Source: Jiangella muralis (GTDB lineage Bacteria; Actinomycetota; Actinomycetes; Jiangellales; Jiangellaceae). From it: a stretch of DNA of 64,000 nt. Positions 9,357 through 18,137 of this stretch are shown here, one piece after another. Location of the stretch: NCBI RefSeq assembly GCF_001270745.1, contig NZ_KQ434753.1:341155-405154 (forward strand), written 5' to 3'. Both the position numbers and the translations under genes were made by a program. Below the pieces are notes generated by a model that did no database searches, was not told the DNA's origin, and saw only the letters and a list, made by a program, of their open reading frames with translations. Each line of letters starts with the position of its first letter. The first letter of the stretch is position 1.

Positions 9357-10282
9357 GACGCCCCCTCCATGCGGATGCGCGGATCGAGCTGGGTGTACAG
9401 CAGGTCCGCGACGAGGTTGAGCACCATGACGATGCCGGCGATCAGCAGCGTCACGGCCTGGACGACGGCGTAGTCGCGGTTGGCGACGGCGTCGACCACG
9501 AGTGATCCGAGACCGGGCCAGGCGAACACGTTCTCGACGATGACGGCGCCGCCCATCAGCGCGCCCATCTGCAGGCCGACCACCGTCACGACCGGGATCA
9601 GCGAGTTGCGCAGCGCGTGGCCGAGCAGCACCTGCGGCTCCGTCAGCCCCTTGGACCGCGCGGTCTGCACGTACGGCTCGCGCATCGACTCGGCGACGGA
9701 ACTGCGGGTCAGCCGGGCGACGATCGCCGTGAACGGCAGCGCCAGCGTGATGGCGGGCAGCACCATGTGCTGCGGCGTGCCGACCCCGGCGCTGGGCAGC
9801 AGCCGCAACCCGAGCGCGAACACCAGGATCAGCATGATGCCGACCCAGAACGTCGGGAACGACTGCAGCGCGATGGTGGCCGCCGACACGACACGGTCGA
9901 CCACGCCGCCCGGCCGGCCGCCGGCCACCAGGCCGAGCGTCAGGCCGACGACGACGGCGATGGCGGTGGCCGCCAGCGTCAGCTCGATGGTGGCCGGGAG
10001 CCGGTCGAACACCGCCTCCATCGCCGGCCGGCCGAGCCGGTGCGAGTCGCCGAAGTCGAGCCGGACCGCGTCGCCGAGGAAGCTCAGGTACTGCGCGAAC
10101 ATCGGCCGGTCCAGGCCGAGCGTCTCGTGCAGCCGGGCGATCTGCTCCGGGTCGGCGTCCGGCCCGAGCATGACGGTGGCGGGGTCGCCCGGCGCGACGC
10201 GGACGATGACGAAGATCAGCGAGGCGGCGCCCCACATGACGAACACGCCGATGAGCAGCCGGCGGAGGACGACCCGGATCAT
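9353..10282 (-). CDS. ABC transporter permease (DppB/OppB-like)
   Basis: A 309-residue inner-membrane protein. The opening VLRRLLIGVFVMWGAASLIF and the following VRVAPGDPA motif are characteristic of DppB/OppB. About six TM segments follow, with the EAA-loop region YVQTARSKGLTEPQVLLGHA. Its ATG overlaps the stop of the LacI-family regulator gene by 4 bp (ATGA), so the regulator and the transporter are translated from one message. Confidence 0.9.
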   Translation of the reverse strand: MIRVVLRRLLIGVFVMWGAASLIFVIVRVAPGDPATVMLGPDADPEQIARLHETLGLDRPMFAQYLSFLGDAVRLDFGDSHRLGRPAMEAVFDRLPATIELTLAATAIAVVVGLTLGLVAGGRPGGVVDRVVSAATIALQSFPTFWVGIMLILVFALGLRLLPSAGVGTPQHMVLPAITLALPFTAIVARLTRSSVAESMREPYVQTARSKGLTEPQVLLGHALRNSLIPVVTVVGLQMGALMGGAVIVENVFAWPGLGSLVVDAVANRDYAVVQAVTLLIAGIVMVLNLVADLLYTQLDPRIRMEGAS

Positions 10283-11355
10283 GGCCGCCCGCCTCGGGGC
10301 GCCGGGCCGATGGAGTCGCCGGGGACGAACGTGCACGGGATGGTGAGCTGCCGCGCGGCCGGCTGCGCCTCGCCGAGCAGGCCGACCAGCATGCCCACGG
10401 CGGCCCGGCCCATGTCGGCGCGGGGCAGCGAGAAGCGCGTCCAGTCGCGCAGCTCCGGCGTCCACGACGGCGGTTCACCGAGCAGCGCGATGGAGCAGTC
10501 CTCCGGGAACCGCACCCGCTCGCTGTCGGTCATCGCCGTCAGCGCGTCGACCAGCCGGTTGTCCTCGGTCGGCTCGACCAGGATCGCGGTGACGCCGTAG
10601 TTGCCGATCCAGTGCAGGACGTGCTCGGCGGACAGGTCGGCGGGGTCGGCCAGGCCCTGGATCAGCCGCTCGTCCACCTCGAGGCCGGCCGCGGCCAGGC
10701 CCTTGCGGTAGCCCTGCTCGCGGTCGCGGGTCGGCTCGGTGTCCTCGATGGCGCGCAGGTAGAGGATGCGCCGGTGCCCCTGCCGGTGCAGTTCGGCGAC
10801 CATCGCGCTGGTGGCGGCGACATAGTCGGCCCCGACGTAGCTGACCTCGCCGTCGTCGACCTCGCGGCGGCCGATGAAGACGAACGGGAAGTCCTCCTGG
10901 ACCAGCGCGTTCAGCTCTTCGCGGCGGACGTTGCGACCCAGCAGGACGCAGCCGTCGGCGAGCTTGAGCCGGTTCGCGCCGCCGGCGTAGATGGACCGGT
11001 CGGCCGCCGAGCTGACCGAGCTGAACAGCAGCAGGTCGTAGCCCTGGGCCGCAGTCTCCTCCTCGACGCCGAGCAGGAACGGGTAGTAGAAGTCGCGCTG
11101 GTCGGTCGGGAACACCGGCTCGAACGTGTACAGCCCGAGCAGGTGGTTGCGGCCACCCTTGAGGCTGCGCGCCGCCACGTTGGCCGAGTAGCCCAGCTCG
11201 GCGGCCGCGGCGAGCACGGCCTGCCGCGTCGACTCGGCGATCTGGTCGCTGGCCGCGCCGCCGCTGATGACCAGCGAGACGGTGGCCTGCGAGACGCCGG
11301 CGTGGCGGGCGATGTCGACCTGCGTCGGCCGGCGTCGTCGCCCCTGGGGTGGCAC
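10279..11355 (-). CDS. LacI-family transcriptional regulator, first gene of the operon
   Basis: A 358-residue protein with the LacI helix-turn-helix at residues 11-31 (TQVDIARHAGVSQATVSLVI), the hinge helix (NVAARSLKGGRNHLLGL) and a periplasmic-binding-protein-like effector domain. It opens the operon and overlaps the next gene by 4 bp, so it is probably autoregulated and responds to a sugar or sugar derivative brought in by the transporter. The GTG start has GGAG 8 nt upstream. Three CG-centred 8-bp palindromes lie upstream at 11373-11420 and are good operator candidates. Confidence 0.9.
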   Translation of the reverse strand: MPPQGRRRRPTQVDIARHAGVSQATVSLVISGGAASDQIAESTRQAVLAAAAELGYSANVAARSLKGGRNHLLGLYTFEPVFPTDQRDFYYPFLLGVEEETAAQGYDLLLFSSVSSAADRSIYAGGANRLKLADGCVLLGRNVRREELNALVQEDFPFVFIGRREVDDGEVSYVGADYVAATSAMVAELHRQGHRRILYLRAIEDTEPTRDREQGYRKGLAAAGLEVDERLIQGLADPADLSAEHVLHWIGNYGVTAILVEPTEDNRLVDALTAMTDSERVRFPEDCSIALLGEPPSWTPELRDWTRFSLPRADMGRAAVGMLVGLLGEAQPAARQLTIPCTFVPGDSIGPAPRGGRP

Positions 11356-11372
11356 GTTCGGATCTCCACTTC

Positions 11373-11420
11373 ATACGTATTAGGGATCGTGTCGCCGACA
11401 TTACGCGTACCTTTCGCGAA
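11373..11420. promoter_or_regulatory. Cluster of CG-centred palindromes, likely LacI-family operators
   Basis: Three perfect 8-bp palindromes occur in 48 bp between the divergent lacI-type and phyH genes: ATACGTAT (11373-11380), TACGCGTA (11402-11409) and TTCGCGAA (11413-11420). LacI-family operators are typically palindromes with a central CG step. The position would let one regulator control both directions. Which copy is used is not known. Confidence 0.5.
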
Positions 11421-11561
11421 CCGTCAAGGCGTAGTGCTCGCCGGCTTAGCGTGACAGGATTCGCCATCAGGCAGCGCGGTGGAGCCATGGCCCGGACGAC
11501 GTGCACGACGGCACGATGCGAGGGTCCGACCGCCGTCCACGCCGATACACCGGAGGCCCTC

Positions 11562-12461
11562 ATGACCCTCACGCCCGCCGCACCCGCCGCGCCGTCCGCC
11601 GTCGACGTCTCCACGCCAGGTGTCCTGGAGGAACGCTTCGACCAGGACGGATTCGTCATCCTGAAGGATGCGCTGAGCCGCGCCGAGCTGGACGCGCTGC
11701 TCGCCGAGACGGCCCGGATCTGCCGTGGCGAGCTCGGTTCGATCGAGGGCGCCCTCGCGTCGTCCCCGGACGAGACCGACGACGAGGTGATCCGCCGGTT
11801 CCTCTGCGTCCACTACCCGCACAAGCTGTCGTCGCTGATGCTCGACACGATGCGCCATCCCGTCATCGTCGACAGCCTCACCCGGATCATCGGGCCGAAC
11901 GTCAAGGCGATGCAGTCGATGCTGTTCGTCAAGGCCGAAGGGAAGCCCGGCCAGGCGTGGCACCAGGACGAGATGTTCATCCCTACGCGCGACCGCTCGC
12001 TCACCGCCGCGTGGATCGCGCTCGACGACGCCACCGTCGAGAACGGCTGCCTCTGGGTGCTGCCCGGCTCGCACCGCGGCGGCGTCATCTACCCCAACCG
12101 CGAGCACGACGACCCGCGCTACGACTGCACCGTCGAGTCCTTCGACTTCCCCTGGACCGACGACGACGCCGTGCCGGTCGAGCTGACCGCCGGGTCGGTG
12201 CTGCTGTTCAACGGCTACCTGCTGCACAAGTCGCTGCCGAACAGCGGGCGGCACGGCTACCGGCGCGCGCTGGCCAACCACTACATGAGCGCGGAGTCGC
12301 TGCTGCCGTGGGCGCTGCCGCACGAGGGCCAGAGCATGGCGCAGGCCGACTTCCGCGACGTCGTCCTCGTCGCCGGCCGCGACCCGTACGCCTACAAGGG
12401 CACCGAGCAGCTGCGGCAGCCGCGGATCCGGCCCGACCGCGACGGTGGCTGTGACCGCTGA
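11562..12461 (+). CDS. Phytanoyl-CoA dioxygenase (PhyH) family Fe(II)/2-oxoglutarate oxygenase
   Basis: A 299-residue protein with the 2-His-1-carboxylate facial triad visible as H134-Q-D136 and H222, and a likely 2-oxoglutarate-binding Arg230 in HKSLPNSGR. CLWVLPGSHRGG just before the distal strand is typical of PhyH. GGAGG sits 5 nt before the ATG. PhyH enzymes hydroxylate varied small molecules, including sugars, amino acids and secondary metabolites; the substrate here is unknown. It is divergent from the LacI-led operon and overlaps the downstream AraC gene by 17 bp, so it may process a compound sensed by one of the two regulators. Confidence 0.85.
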   Translation: MTLTPAAPAAPSAVDVSTPGVLEERFDQDGFVILKDALSRAELDALLAETARICRGELGSIEGALASSPDETDDEVIRRFLCVHYPHKLSSLMLDTMRHPVIVDSLTRIIGPNVKAMQSMLFVKAEGKPGQAWHQDEMFIPTRDRSLTAAWIALDDATVENGCLWVLPGSHRGGVIYPNREHDDPRYDCTVESFDFPWTDDDAVPVELTAGSVLLFNGYLLHKSLPNSGRHGYRRALANHYMSAESLLPWALPHEGQSMAQADFRDVVLVAGRDPYAYKGTEQLRQPRIRPDRDGGCDR

Positions 12462-13347
12462 GGGCGCGTTCTCCGGCGGGTTCGAGGTCGGGCTGGTGCC
12501 CCGCCTCGGGCCCGCCGTCGCCGACTACCCGCCGGGCTCCACCTTCGGCCCACGCGACGCGCGCACCTACGAGTTCGTCTGGCTGCTGTCCGGCAGCGCG
12601 ACCTGGCACTGGGACGACCTCACGGTGCCGCTGGCGCCGGGGACACTGCTGCTGGTGCGGCCGGGGATGCGCGACTCGTTCCACTGGGATCCGCGGCGGC
12701 CGACGCGGCACGCGTACGTGCACTTCACGCTGGCCGGGCCTGGCGGGCAGGGCGGCGCGGCCTGGCCGATCCTGCGAGACCTCGGCGGGCGGCCGGACCC
12801 GATGGGCGCGCTGTGCCACTACCTGCTCTGGCTCGGCACCGGCCGTCCGCCGGGCTGGCGCGAGCAGGCCGCCGAGACGCTGCGGCTGCTGGTGCTGACG
12901 TTCCGCGCGCCGCCCGCAGCCTCGGGCGACGCGGCCGGCGGGCTGCCCGAGCCGGTCGTCGCCGCGATGTCCGCCGTCCGCTCCGCCTGGTCCGACGGCG
13001 TCGCCCGGCCGGTCGGCCTGGACCGGCTGGCGGCGGCCGCCGGGGTGTCGGTGTCGACGCTGTGCCGGGCGTTCCAGCGCCGGTTCGGGCTCGGGCCGGT
13101 GGCCGCGCTGGAGCGGCTGCGGCTGGCCCGGGCCGAGCCGCTGCTGTGGATGAGCAACCTGTCGCTGCAGGCCATCGCGGTGCAGTGCGGCTTCGCCGAC
13201 GCCTACCACTTCTCCCGCCGCTTCCGCGCCGTCTACGGCGTCGCGCCGAGCGCCTTCCGGCCCCCCCCGCCGCAGGCCGCTCCCCCGTCCCCGCTGGCCG
13301 TCGCAGGGCTGGCCGCGCTGGAGCCGCTGACCCCGTCGCCGCTATAG
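12445..13347 (+). CDS. AraC-family transcriptional regulator with cupin-like N-terminus
   Basis: A 300-residue protein. Residues 1-120 look like a cupin sensor domain (a segment reading SGSATWHWDDLTVPLAPGTL). Residues 170-285 carry two HTH motifs of the AraC type (LAAAAGVSVSTLCRAFQRRF and IAVQCGFADAYHFSRRFRAV). The start overlaps phyH by 17 bp; GTG at 12445 or 12451 is possible. The C-terminal tail is Pro/Ala-rich and is encoded by a run of eight C at 13261-13268, a place where sequencing or replication slippage could change the frame. It probably activates the phyH unit in response to a small molecule. Confidence 0.87.
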   Translation: MAVTAEGAFSGGFEVGLVPRLGPAVADYPPGSTFGPRDARTYEFVWLLSGSATWHWDDLTVPLAPGTLLLVRPGMRDSFHWDPRRPTRHAYVHFTLAGPGGQGGAAWPILRDLGGRPDPMGALCHYLLWLGTGRPPGWREQAAETLRLLVLTFRAPPAASGDAAGGLPEPVVAAMSAVRSAWSDGVARPVGLDRLAAAAGVSVSTLCRAFQRRFGLGPVAALERLRLARAEPLLWMSNLSLQAIAVQCGFADAYHFSRRFRAVYGVAPSAFRPPPPQAAPPSPLAVAGLAALEPLTPSPL

Positions 13348-13566
13348 CTCGACCTGTACGGCTTCGTAGTGCGGCTTGATCTCCTCGTTGAGGTAGGCGC
13401 CCATGCTGTCGGCCGCGAACATCGCCTCGACGTCCAGGGGTTCGACGTCGAGGTAGCGGTAGACCGCGCCGGACTCGAACTCGACCTCGAGCGTCCACGT
13501 CTGCGGGTCGTAGCCGACGGAACGCAGCGCGGACGACGAGACCGGCCAGCGTCTGATCATGCCCAT
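13342..13566 (-). CDS. KTSC-domain small protein
   Basis: A 74-residue protein that matches the KTSC domain (PF13619) along its whole length: SSSALRSVGYDPQTWTLEVE, then GAVYRYLDVEP. KTSC proteins are small, sometimes linked to RNA metabolism through lysyl-tRNA synthetase fusions; the role of free-standing copies is unknown. It converges with the AraC gene and the two stop regions overlap by 6 bp. Start is ATG at 13566. Confidence 0.75.
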   Translation of the reverse strand: MGMIRRWPVSSSALRSVGYDPQTWTLEVEFESGAVYRYLDVEPLDVEAMFAADSMGAYLNEEIKPHYEAVQVEL

Positions 13567-13661
13567 CGGTGTCGATGGTCGGCGCTGGGCCCGGGCCGGT
13601 CAAGGGTGGCGCCCCAAATACGTTGTCGCAGGGCGCCGACGAGGCTAGGCTCCGCTGTCTT

Positions 13662-15377
13662 GTGCGGGCCTTTCCCGATCCGGATCCCGGCGAGCCGAGC
13701 CGCTTCACCCCCGGCGGCTACCTGCTCTGGCTGGTCCGCACCCAGCTCGGCATCGTGCTGCTCGGGGCGTTCTACGGCTGTCTCTGGCCGACGGCGCAGG
13801 CGCTGATCCCGTACGGGGTCGGCCGGGCGATCGACGACGGGCTCACCGGCCGCGACCGCGGCGACCTGTTGCTCTGGGGCGGCGTGGTGCTGGGACTCGG
13901 CATCCTCCAGGGGGCGGCCGCCATCCTGCAGGACCGGTGCGCGCTGACCAACGCGCTCGGGGCGCGGTACCGGACGCTGCAGCTGGTCACCCGGCAGGCG
14001 GCCCGGCTCGGCGCGACGCTGCCGCGGAAGTCGTCGGCCGGCGAGGTGCTGAGCGTGGGCGTCTCCGACGTGCAGCAGATCGGCCGGGCGCTGGACCTCA
14101 GCTCGCGCGGCATCGGCTCGGCCGTCGCGATCGGCGTGGTGGCCACCATCATGCTCGCGACGTCGTGGCAGCTCGGGCTGGTCGTCCTGGCCGGCGTGCC
14201 GATCATGGTGTGGGCCGTCGGTGCGCTGCTGCGGCCGCTGCACGACCGGCAGGCGCGGCTGCGCGAACAGCAGGCGGAACTGAGCGCTCACGCCGTCGAC
14301 ATCGTCGGCGGGCTGCGGGTGCTGCGCGGCATCGGCGGCGAGGAGATGTTCGCCGGCCGCTACCAGACCGAGTCGCAGCGGCTGCGGCACGCGGGCGTCC
14401 ACGTCGCCCGCGCCGAAGCCGTGCTCGAGGTGGTCCGCATGCTGCTGCCAGGGCTGCTGGTGGCGACGGTCGTCTACCTCGGCGCGCGCCAAGTGCTGGC
14501 CGGCGACCTCACCAGCGGCCAGCTGGTCGCGTTCTACGGGTACGCGGTGTTCCTGGCGACGCCGATCCGGCGGATCACGATCTCCGCGGGCGAGGTGATG
14601 AAGGCGCTCGTGTCGGCGCGGCGGGTGGTCGACCTGCTGGCGCTGGAGCCGTCGATCGACGGGGGCGGTTCGGCGCCGCTGCCGGACGGGGGCGACCTGG
14701 TGGACCCGGCGTCCGGGCTGGTGGTCGGCGGCGGCCGGTTCACCGGGGTGGCGTGCACGTCACCGGCCGACGCCGCAGTGCTGGCCGACCGGCTGGGCCG
14801 GTACACGGAGGCCTCGGATGGAGCCGACGTCACCTTCGGCGGGGTGCCGCTGCGCGAGGCAGGGCTCGACGAGGTGCGGCGGCGGATCCACGTGGCGGGC
14901 AACGAGGCGCGGCTGTTCGCCGCTCCGCTGCGGTCGGAGCTGACGGCGAACGGGCGGTCCGGCGACGAGCGGGTGCTGGCCGCCGTCGACGTCGCCTCGG
15001 CGGCCGACGTGCTCGAGGCGCTGCCCGCCGGGCTGGACACCGTCGTCACCGCGGGCGGCAAGGAGTTCTCCGGCGGCCAGCAGCAGCGGCTCCGGCTGGC
15101 CCGGGCCGTGCTGACGGAGTCCGACGTGCTGGTGCTGGTCGAGGCGACGAGCGCCGTCGACGCGCACACGGAGGCCCGCATCGCCGCCCGGCTGGCCGTC
15201 GCACGGGCCGGCCGGACCACCGTCGTCTTCGGCACCAGCCCGGTCCTGCTCGACCACGCCGACCGGGTCGTGCTGGTCGACGACGGCGCGGTCGTCGCGG
15301 CCGGCACGCACGCGTCGCTGCTGGCCGATCCGCGCTACCGGGCGCTGGTCGCCCGCGAGGAGGGGATGTCACAGTGA
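13662..15377 (+). CDS. ABC exporter half-transporter with degenerate Walker motifs (heterodimer subunit 1)
   Basis: A 571-residue TMD-NBD half-transporter. Residues 25-310 hold the ABC exporter membrane domain. In the NBD the Walker A P-loop is lost (VACTSPADAA near 363-372), the Walker B acidic residue is Val493 (VLVEATSAVD) and the switch His is absent (VVFGTSPVLL), but the signature FSGGQQQR (469-476) is intact. The neighbouring subunit has the opposite pattern, so the pair should form a heterodimer with a single working ATP site. The chosen GTG lies 13 nt after a TAGGCT box (13644-13649) and agrees with family start points; longer in-frame starts up to 13569 exist. The transported substrate is unknown. 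Confidence 0.85.
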   Translation: MRAFPDPDPGEPSRFTPGGYLLWLVRTQLGIVLLGAFYGCLWPTAQALIPYGVGRAIDDGLTGRDRGDLLLWGGVVLGLGILQGAAAILQDRCALTNALGARYRTLQLVTRQAARLGATLPRKSSAGEVLSVGVSDVQQIGRALDLSSRGIGSAVAIGVVATIMLATSWQLGLVVLAGVPIMVWAVGALLRPLHDRQARLREQQAELSAHAVDIVGGLRVLRGIGGEEMFAGRYQTESQRLRHAGVHVARAEAVLEVVRMLLPGLLVATVVYLGARQVLAGDLTSGQLVAFYGYAVFLATPIRRITISAGEVMKALVSARRVVDLLALEPSIDGGGSAPLPDGGDLVDPASGLVVGGGRFTGVACTSPADAAVLADRLGRYTEASDGADVTFGGVPLREAGLDEVRRRIHVAGNEARLFAAPLRSELTANGRSGDERVLAAVDVASAADVLEALPAGLDTVVTAGGKEFSGGQQQRLRLARAVLTESDVLVLVEATSAVDAHTEARIAARLAVARAGRTTVVFGTSPVLLDHADRVVLVDDGAVVAAGTHASLLADPRYRALVAREEGMSQ

Positions 15378-17119
15378 GCGGCGGGCTGCCCATCGCCACC
15401 GTGCGCGACGTACGCCGGCACGCCCGGCGGCTGGCGCTGCGGCACCGGCGCGAGCTGACCGGCGCCGTCGTGCTGCACGCGCTCGGCGCGACGTCCGGAC
15501 TGGCCGGCCCGTGGCTGCTCGGTCAACTGGTCCAGGACGTCAGCCGCGGCGTCGACGACGTCACCCGGGTCACCGCGCTGATCTGCGGTTTCGTCATTCT
15601 GCAGGCCATGCTGACCGGGCTGGCGAGTTTCGTGTCGGCGCGACTCGGCGAGAAGGTGCTGGCCCGGCTGCGCGAGGAGTTCGTCGACGGCGTCCTGGCA
15701 CTGCCGCTCGGGACGGTCGAGGAAGCCGGTACCGGCGACCTCATCACCCGCACCACCCGCGACGTCGACCTGCTGGCCCGCGCCGTGCGGTACGCGGTCC
15801 CGGCCACGCTGATCAGCTCGATGACGATCGTGCTGACGCTCGGCGGGCTGCTGCTGCTCGGGCCGCTGCTGGCCGCGCTCGCGCTGGTGGGGGTGCCGCT
15901 GCTCTGGGCGGCGACGCGCTGGTTCCTCCGCCGGGCCCGCGACGCCTACCTGCGCCAGAACGCGTCCTACTCGCAGCTCGCCGAGGGCCTGTCCGAGACG
16001 GTCGACGGCGCCCGGACGGTGGAAGCGCTGCGGCTGGGCGACCGGCGGTTCGCGCGGGTCAACCGCGACATCGCGACGTCGTACTCGGCCGAGCGCTACT
16101 CGATGCGGCTGCGCACGGTGTTCCAGCCGACCATCGACGTGGCGTTCGTGCTGCCGGTGGTCGCGACCCTGGTCGTCGGCGGGCTGCTGTACCTCGACGG
16201 CCACGCGTCGCTGGCCGCGGTCACCGCCGCGACGCTCTACACCCAGCAACTGCTCGACCCGGTCGACACGCTGCTGTACTGGCTGAACGAGGCGCAGGTC
16301 GGCGGCGCGGCGATGGCCCGGCTGCAGGGCGTACGCAAGGCTCCGGTGAACCTCCCGGGTGACCACGCGGTGGCGCAAGCTGACGCCGTCGTCGCCGGGG
16401 GGTTCGAGCTGTGCGGGGTGAGCCATGACTACCGGCCGGGCCACGACGTCCTCCACGAGGTCGACCTCACCATCGCGCCGGGTGAGCGGCTCGCCGTCGT
16501 CGGGCCGTCCGGCGCCGGGAAGTCGACGCTCGGGAAGCTGCTCGCCGGCATCCACGCTTCGAGGGCCGGCACCATCACCGTCGGCGGCGTGCCGGTCGAC
16601 TCGCTGCCCCTGGACCGGCTGCGGACCGAGGTCGCGCTGGTCACGCAGGAACATCACGTCTTCCGCGCGACCCTGCGCGACAACGTCAGGCTCGGACGCC
16701 CATCGGCGGACGACGCCTCGGTGGAGGCCGCGTTGCGGGCGGTGGACGCGTGGGACTGGGCGTCCGTGCTGGGGCTGGACACTGCCGTGGGTGCGGGCGG
16801 GATCGAGCTGTCGCCGGCGCAGGCCCAGCAGCTCGCGCTGGCCCGGCTGGTGCTGGCCGACCCGCACACGCTGATCCTCGACGAGGCGACGTCGCTGCTC
16901 GACCCCAGCGCGGCCCGGCACCTGGAGCGGTCGCTGGCCGCGGTGCTGGCCGGCCGGACGGTGATCGCCATCGCGCACCGCCTGCACACCGCCCACGACG
17001 CCGACCGGATCGCCGTCATGGAGGCCGGCCGGATCGTGGAGCTGGGCAGCCACGACGAGCTGGTCGCCGCGGGCGGCGCGTACGCGGCGCTCTGGCGGTC
17101 GTGGCACGGCCAGGACTGA
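15374..17119 (+). CDS. ABC exporter half-transporter with degenerate signature motif (heterodimer subunit 2)
   Basis: A 581-residue TMD-NBD half-transporter with Walker A GPSGAGKST (377-385), Walker B LILDEA (499-504) and H-loop AIAHRLH intact. The ABC signature is changed to LSPAQ (479-483) from LSGGQ. It complements the preceding subunit, whose Walker A/B are lost but whose signature is intact. The GTG overlaps the previous stop by 4 bp (GTGA). Heterodimeric exporters of this kind move drugs, lipids or peptides; no substrate can be named. Confidence 0.88.
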   Translation: MSGGLPIATVRDVRRHARRLALRHRRELTGAVVLHALGATSGLAGPWLLGQLVQDVSRGVDDVTRVTALICGFVILQAMLTGLASFVSARLGEKVLARLREEFVDGVLALPLGTVEEAGTGDLITRTTRDVDLLARAVRYAVPATLISSMTIVLTLGGLLLLGPLLAALALVGVPLLWAATRWFLRRARDAYLRQNASYSQLAEGLSETVDGARTVEALRLGDRRFARVNRDIATSYSAERYSMRLRTVFQPTIDVAFVLPVVATLVVGGLLYLDGHASLAAVTAATLYTQQLLDPVDTLLYWLNEAQVGGAAMARLQGVRKAPVNLPGDHAVAQADAVVAGGFELCGVSHDYRPGHDVLHEVDLTIAPGERLAVVGPSGAGKSTLGKLLAGIHASRAGTITVGGVPVDSLPLDRLRTEVALVTQEHHVFRATLRDNVRLGRPSADDASVEAALRAVDAWDWASVLGLDTAVGAGGIELSPAQAQQLALARLVLADPHTLILDEATSLLDPSAARHLERSLAAVLAGRTVIAIAHRLHTAHDADRIAVMEAGRIVELGSHDELVAAGGAYAALWRSWHGQD

Positions 17120-17131
17120 GGATACTGAGGA

Positions 17132-17719
17132 TCAGGTCCGGTACTGGGCCTCCTCGGCCGTGCGCTTCAGCTTCTCGACGTAGTCGGTCCACCACTGCGC
17201 GTCGCGGTCGGGGAGGTTCGACACGCCCTGGCGCAGGCCGATCGCGCCGTCGACGGTCTCGCGGACGATGTCGGCGTGGCCGGCGTGCCGGGCGGTCTCG
17301 GCGATCATGTGCACCAGGATCCAGTGCAGCGTGACGGTGTTCCCGTCGGCCGGCCACCACGGCACCGTGCCGGTGTCGTCCAGCGCCAGCGCGTCGATGG
17401 TCGCGTCGGCATGCGTGATCGCCCGCTGGTAGAAGCCGGCCACCCACTCTCGCGACTGGTCCACCGTCGCCCAGAGGTCGGCGTTGGCCTCCGCGTCGTC
17501 GTCGAGCCAGGGCAGCGGCTCGGGCGCGGGCCGGTCGAAGACGTTGCCGAAGTACTCGTACTCCATGCTGGCGACGTGCTTGACCAGCCCGAGCAGGTTG
17601 GTTCCGGTCGGCGTCATCGGCCAGCGGGCGTCCCGCTCGCCGAGCCCGTCCAGCTTCCATCGCAGCGCGTCGCGCTGAGCCTGCAGATAGCGCTTGAGGG
17701 TGTCCTTCTCGTCCGGCAT
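17132..17719 (-). CDS. DinB-family protein (DUF664-type)
   Basis: A 195-residue four-helix-bundle protein. LLGLVKHVASMEYEYFG, then TVTLHWILVHMIAETARHAGHAD, give the His residues that usually form the metal site in DinB/YfiT/DUF664 proteins. Family members are thiol-dependent, often mycothiol-dependent, transferases or hydrolases, or have no known role. The ATG at 17719 fits the family N-terminus. It lies 10 bp downstream of the RidA-like gene and is probably co-transcribed with it. Confidence 0.8.
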   Translation of the reverse strand: MPDEKDTLKRYLQAQRDALRWKLDGLGERDARWPMTPTGTNLLGLVKHVASMEYEYFGNVFDRPAPEPLPWLDDDAEANADLWATVDQSREWVAGFYQRAITHADATIDALALDDTGTVPWWPADGNTVTLHWILVHMIAETARHAGHADIVRETVDGAIGLRQGVSNLPDRDAQWWTDYVEKLKRTAEEAQYRT

Positions 17720-17729
17720 GGTGGCGACG

Positions 17730-18137
17730 CTACCCCGCGGGCGGCACCGCGGCGACGGCCTCGATCTCGACCAGTGCGCCCGGCACGGCCAGGCCCGCGA
17801 CGAACGCTCCGGTGATGGCCGGCGGGTTCGGCCGCTGCCCCCAGACCTCACCGAACGCGGCGAAGCCCTCCTGCAGCGACGCGCCCTCCTTGGTGAGGAT
17901 CGTCCACTTCACGACGTCCTCCGGCCTGGCGCCGGCCGCGTCGAGCACCGTCAGCAGGTTGGTGAGCGCCTGCCGGGTCTGACTCGCGATGTCCGGCCCG
18001 ACGACCTGCCCGCTCGCGTCGACGCCGTTCTGGCCGCCGATGAAGATCAGGTCCGCGCCCGCGGCGACGCGCACGGCCCAGCTGAACGCGGGGTTGGTGT
18101 GCATGGACTCGGGGTTGATGTGCGTGATGAGCGTCAT
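17730..18137 (-). CDS. RidA/YjgF family enamine/imine deaminase
   Basis: A 135-residue protein of the usual RidA length, with GGQNGVDASGQVVGPDIASQ, then NLLTVLDAAGARPEDVVKWTI, as in the family. The C-terminal VEIEAVAAV corresponds to the conserved strand; the usual catalytic Arg of canonical RidA is not visible in it, so this may be an Rid-subgroup member rather than RidA itself. It is divergent from a CGNR regulator with only 30 bp between the start codons, an arrangement that suggests joint control. Confidence 0.82.
   Translation of the reverse strand: MTLITHINPESMHTNPAFSWAVRVAAGADLIFIGGQNGVDASGQVVGPDIASQTRQALTNLLTVLDAAGARPEDVVKWTILTKEGASLQEGFAAFGEVWGQRPNPPAITGAFVAGLAVPGALVEIEAVAAVPPAG

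Noticed and set aside
13261-13268. Run of eight C near the end of the AraC gene as a phase-variation switch
   Set aside because: It affects only the last 25 codons after the DNA-binding domain, so a change would hardly alter function; kept only as a possible sequencing risk.
14760-15250. Frameshift or pseudogene in the first ABC subunit because Walker motifs are missing
   Set aside because: The reading frame is open, the signature motif is intact and the second subunit has the complementary defect, so the change is functional.
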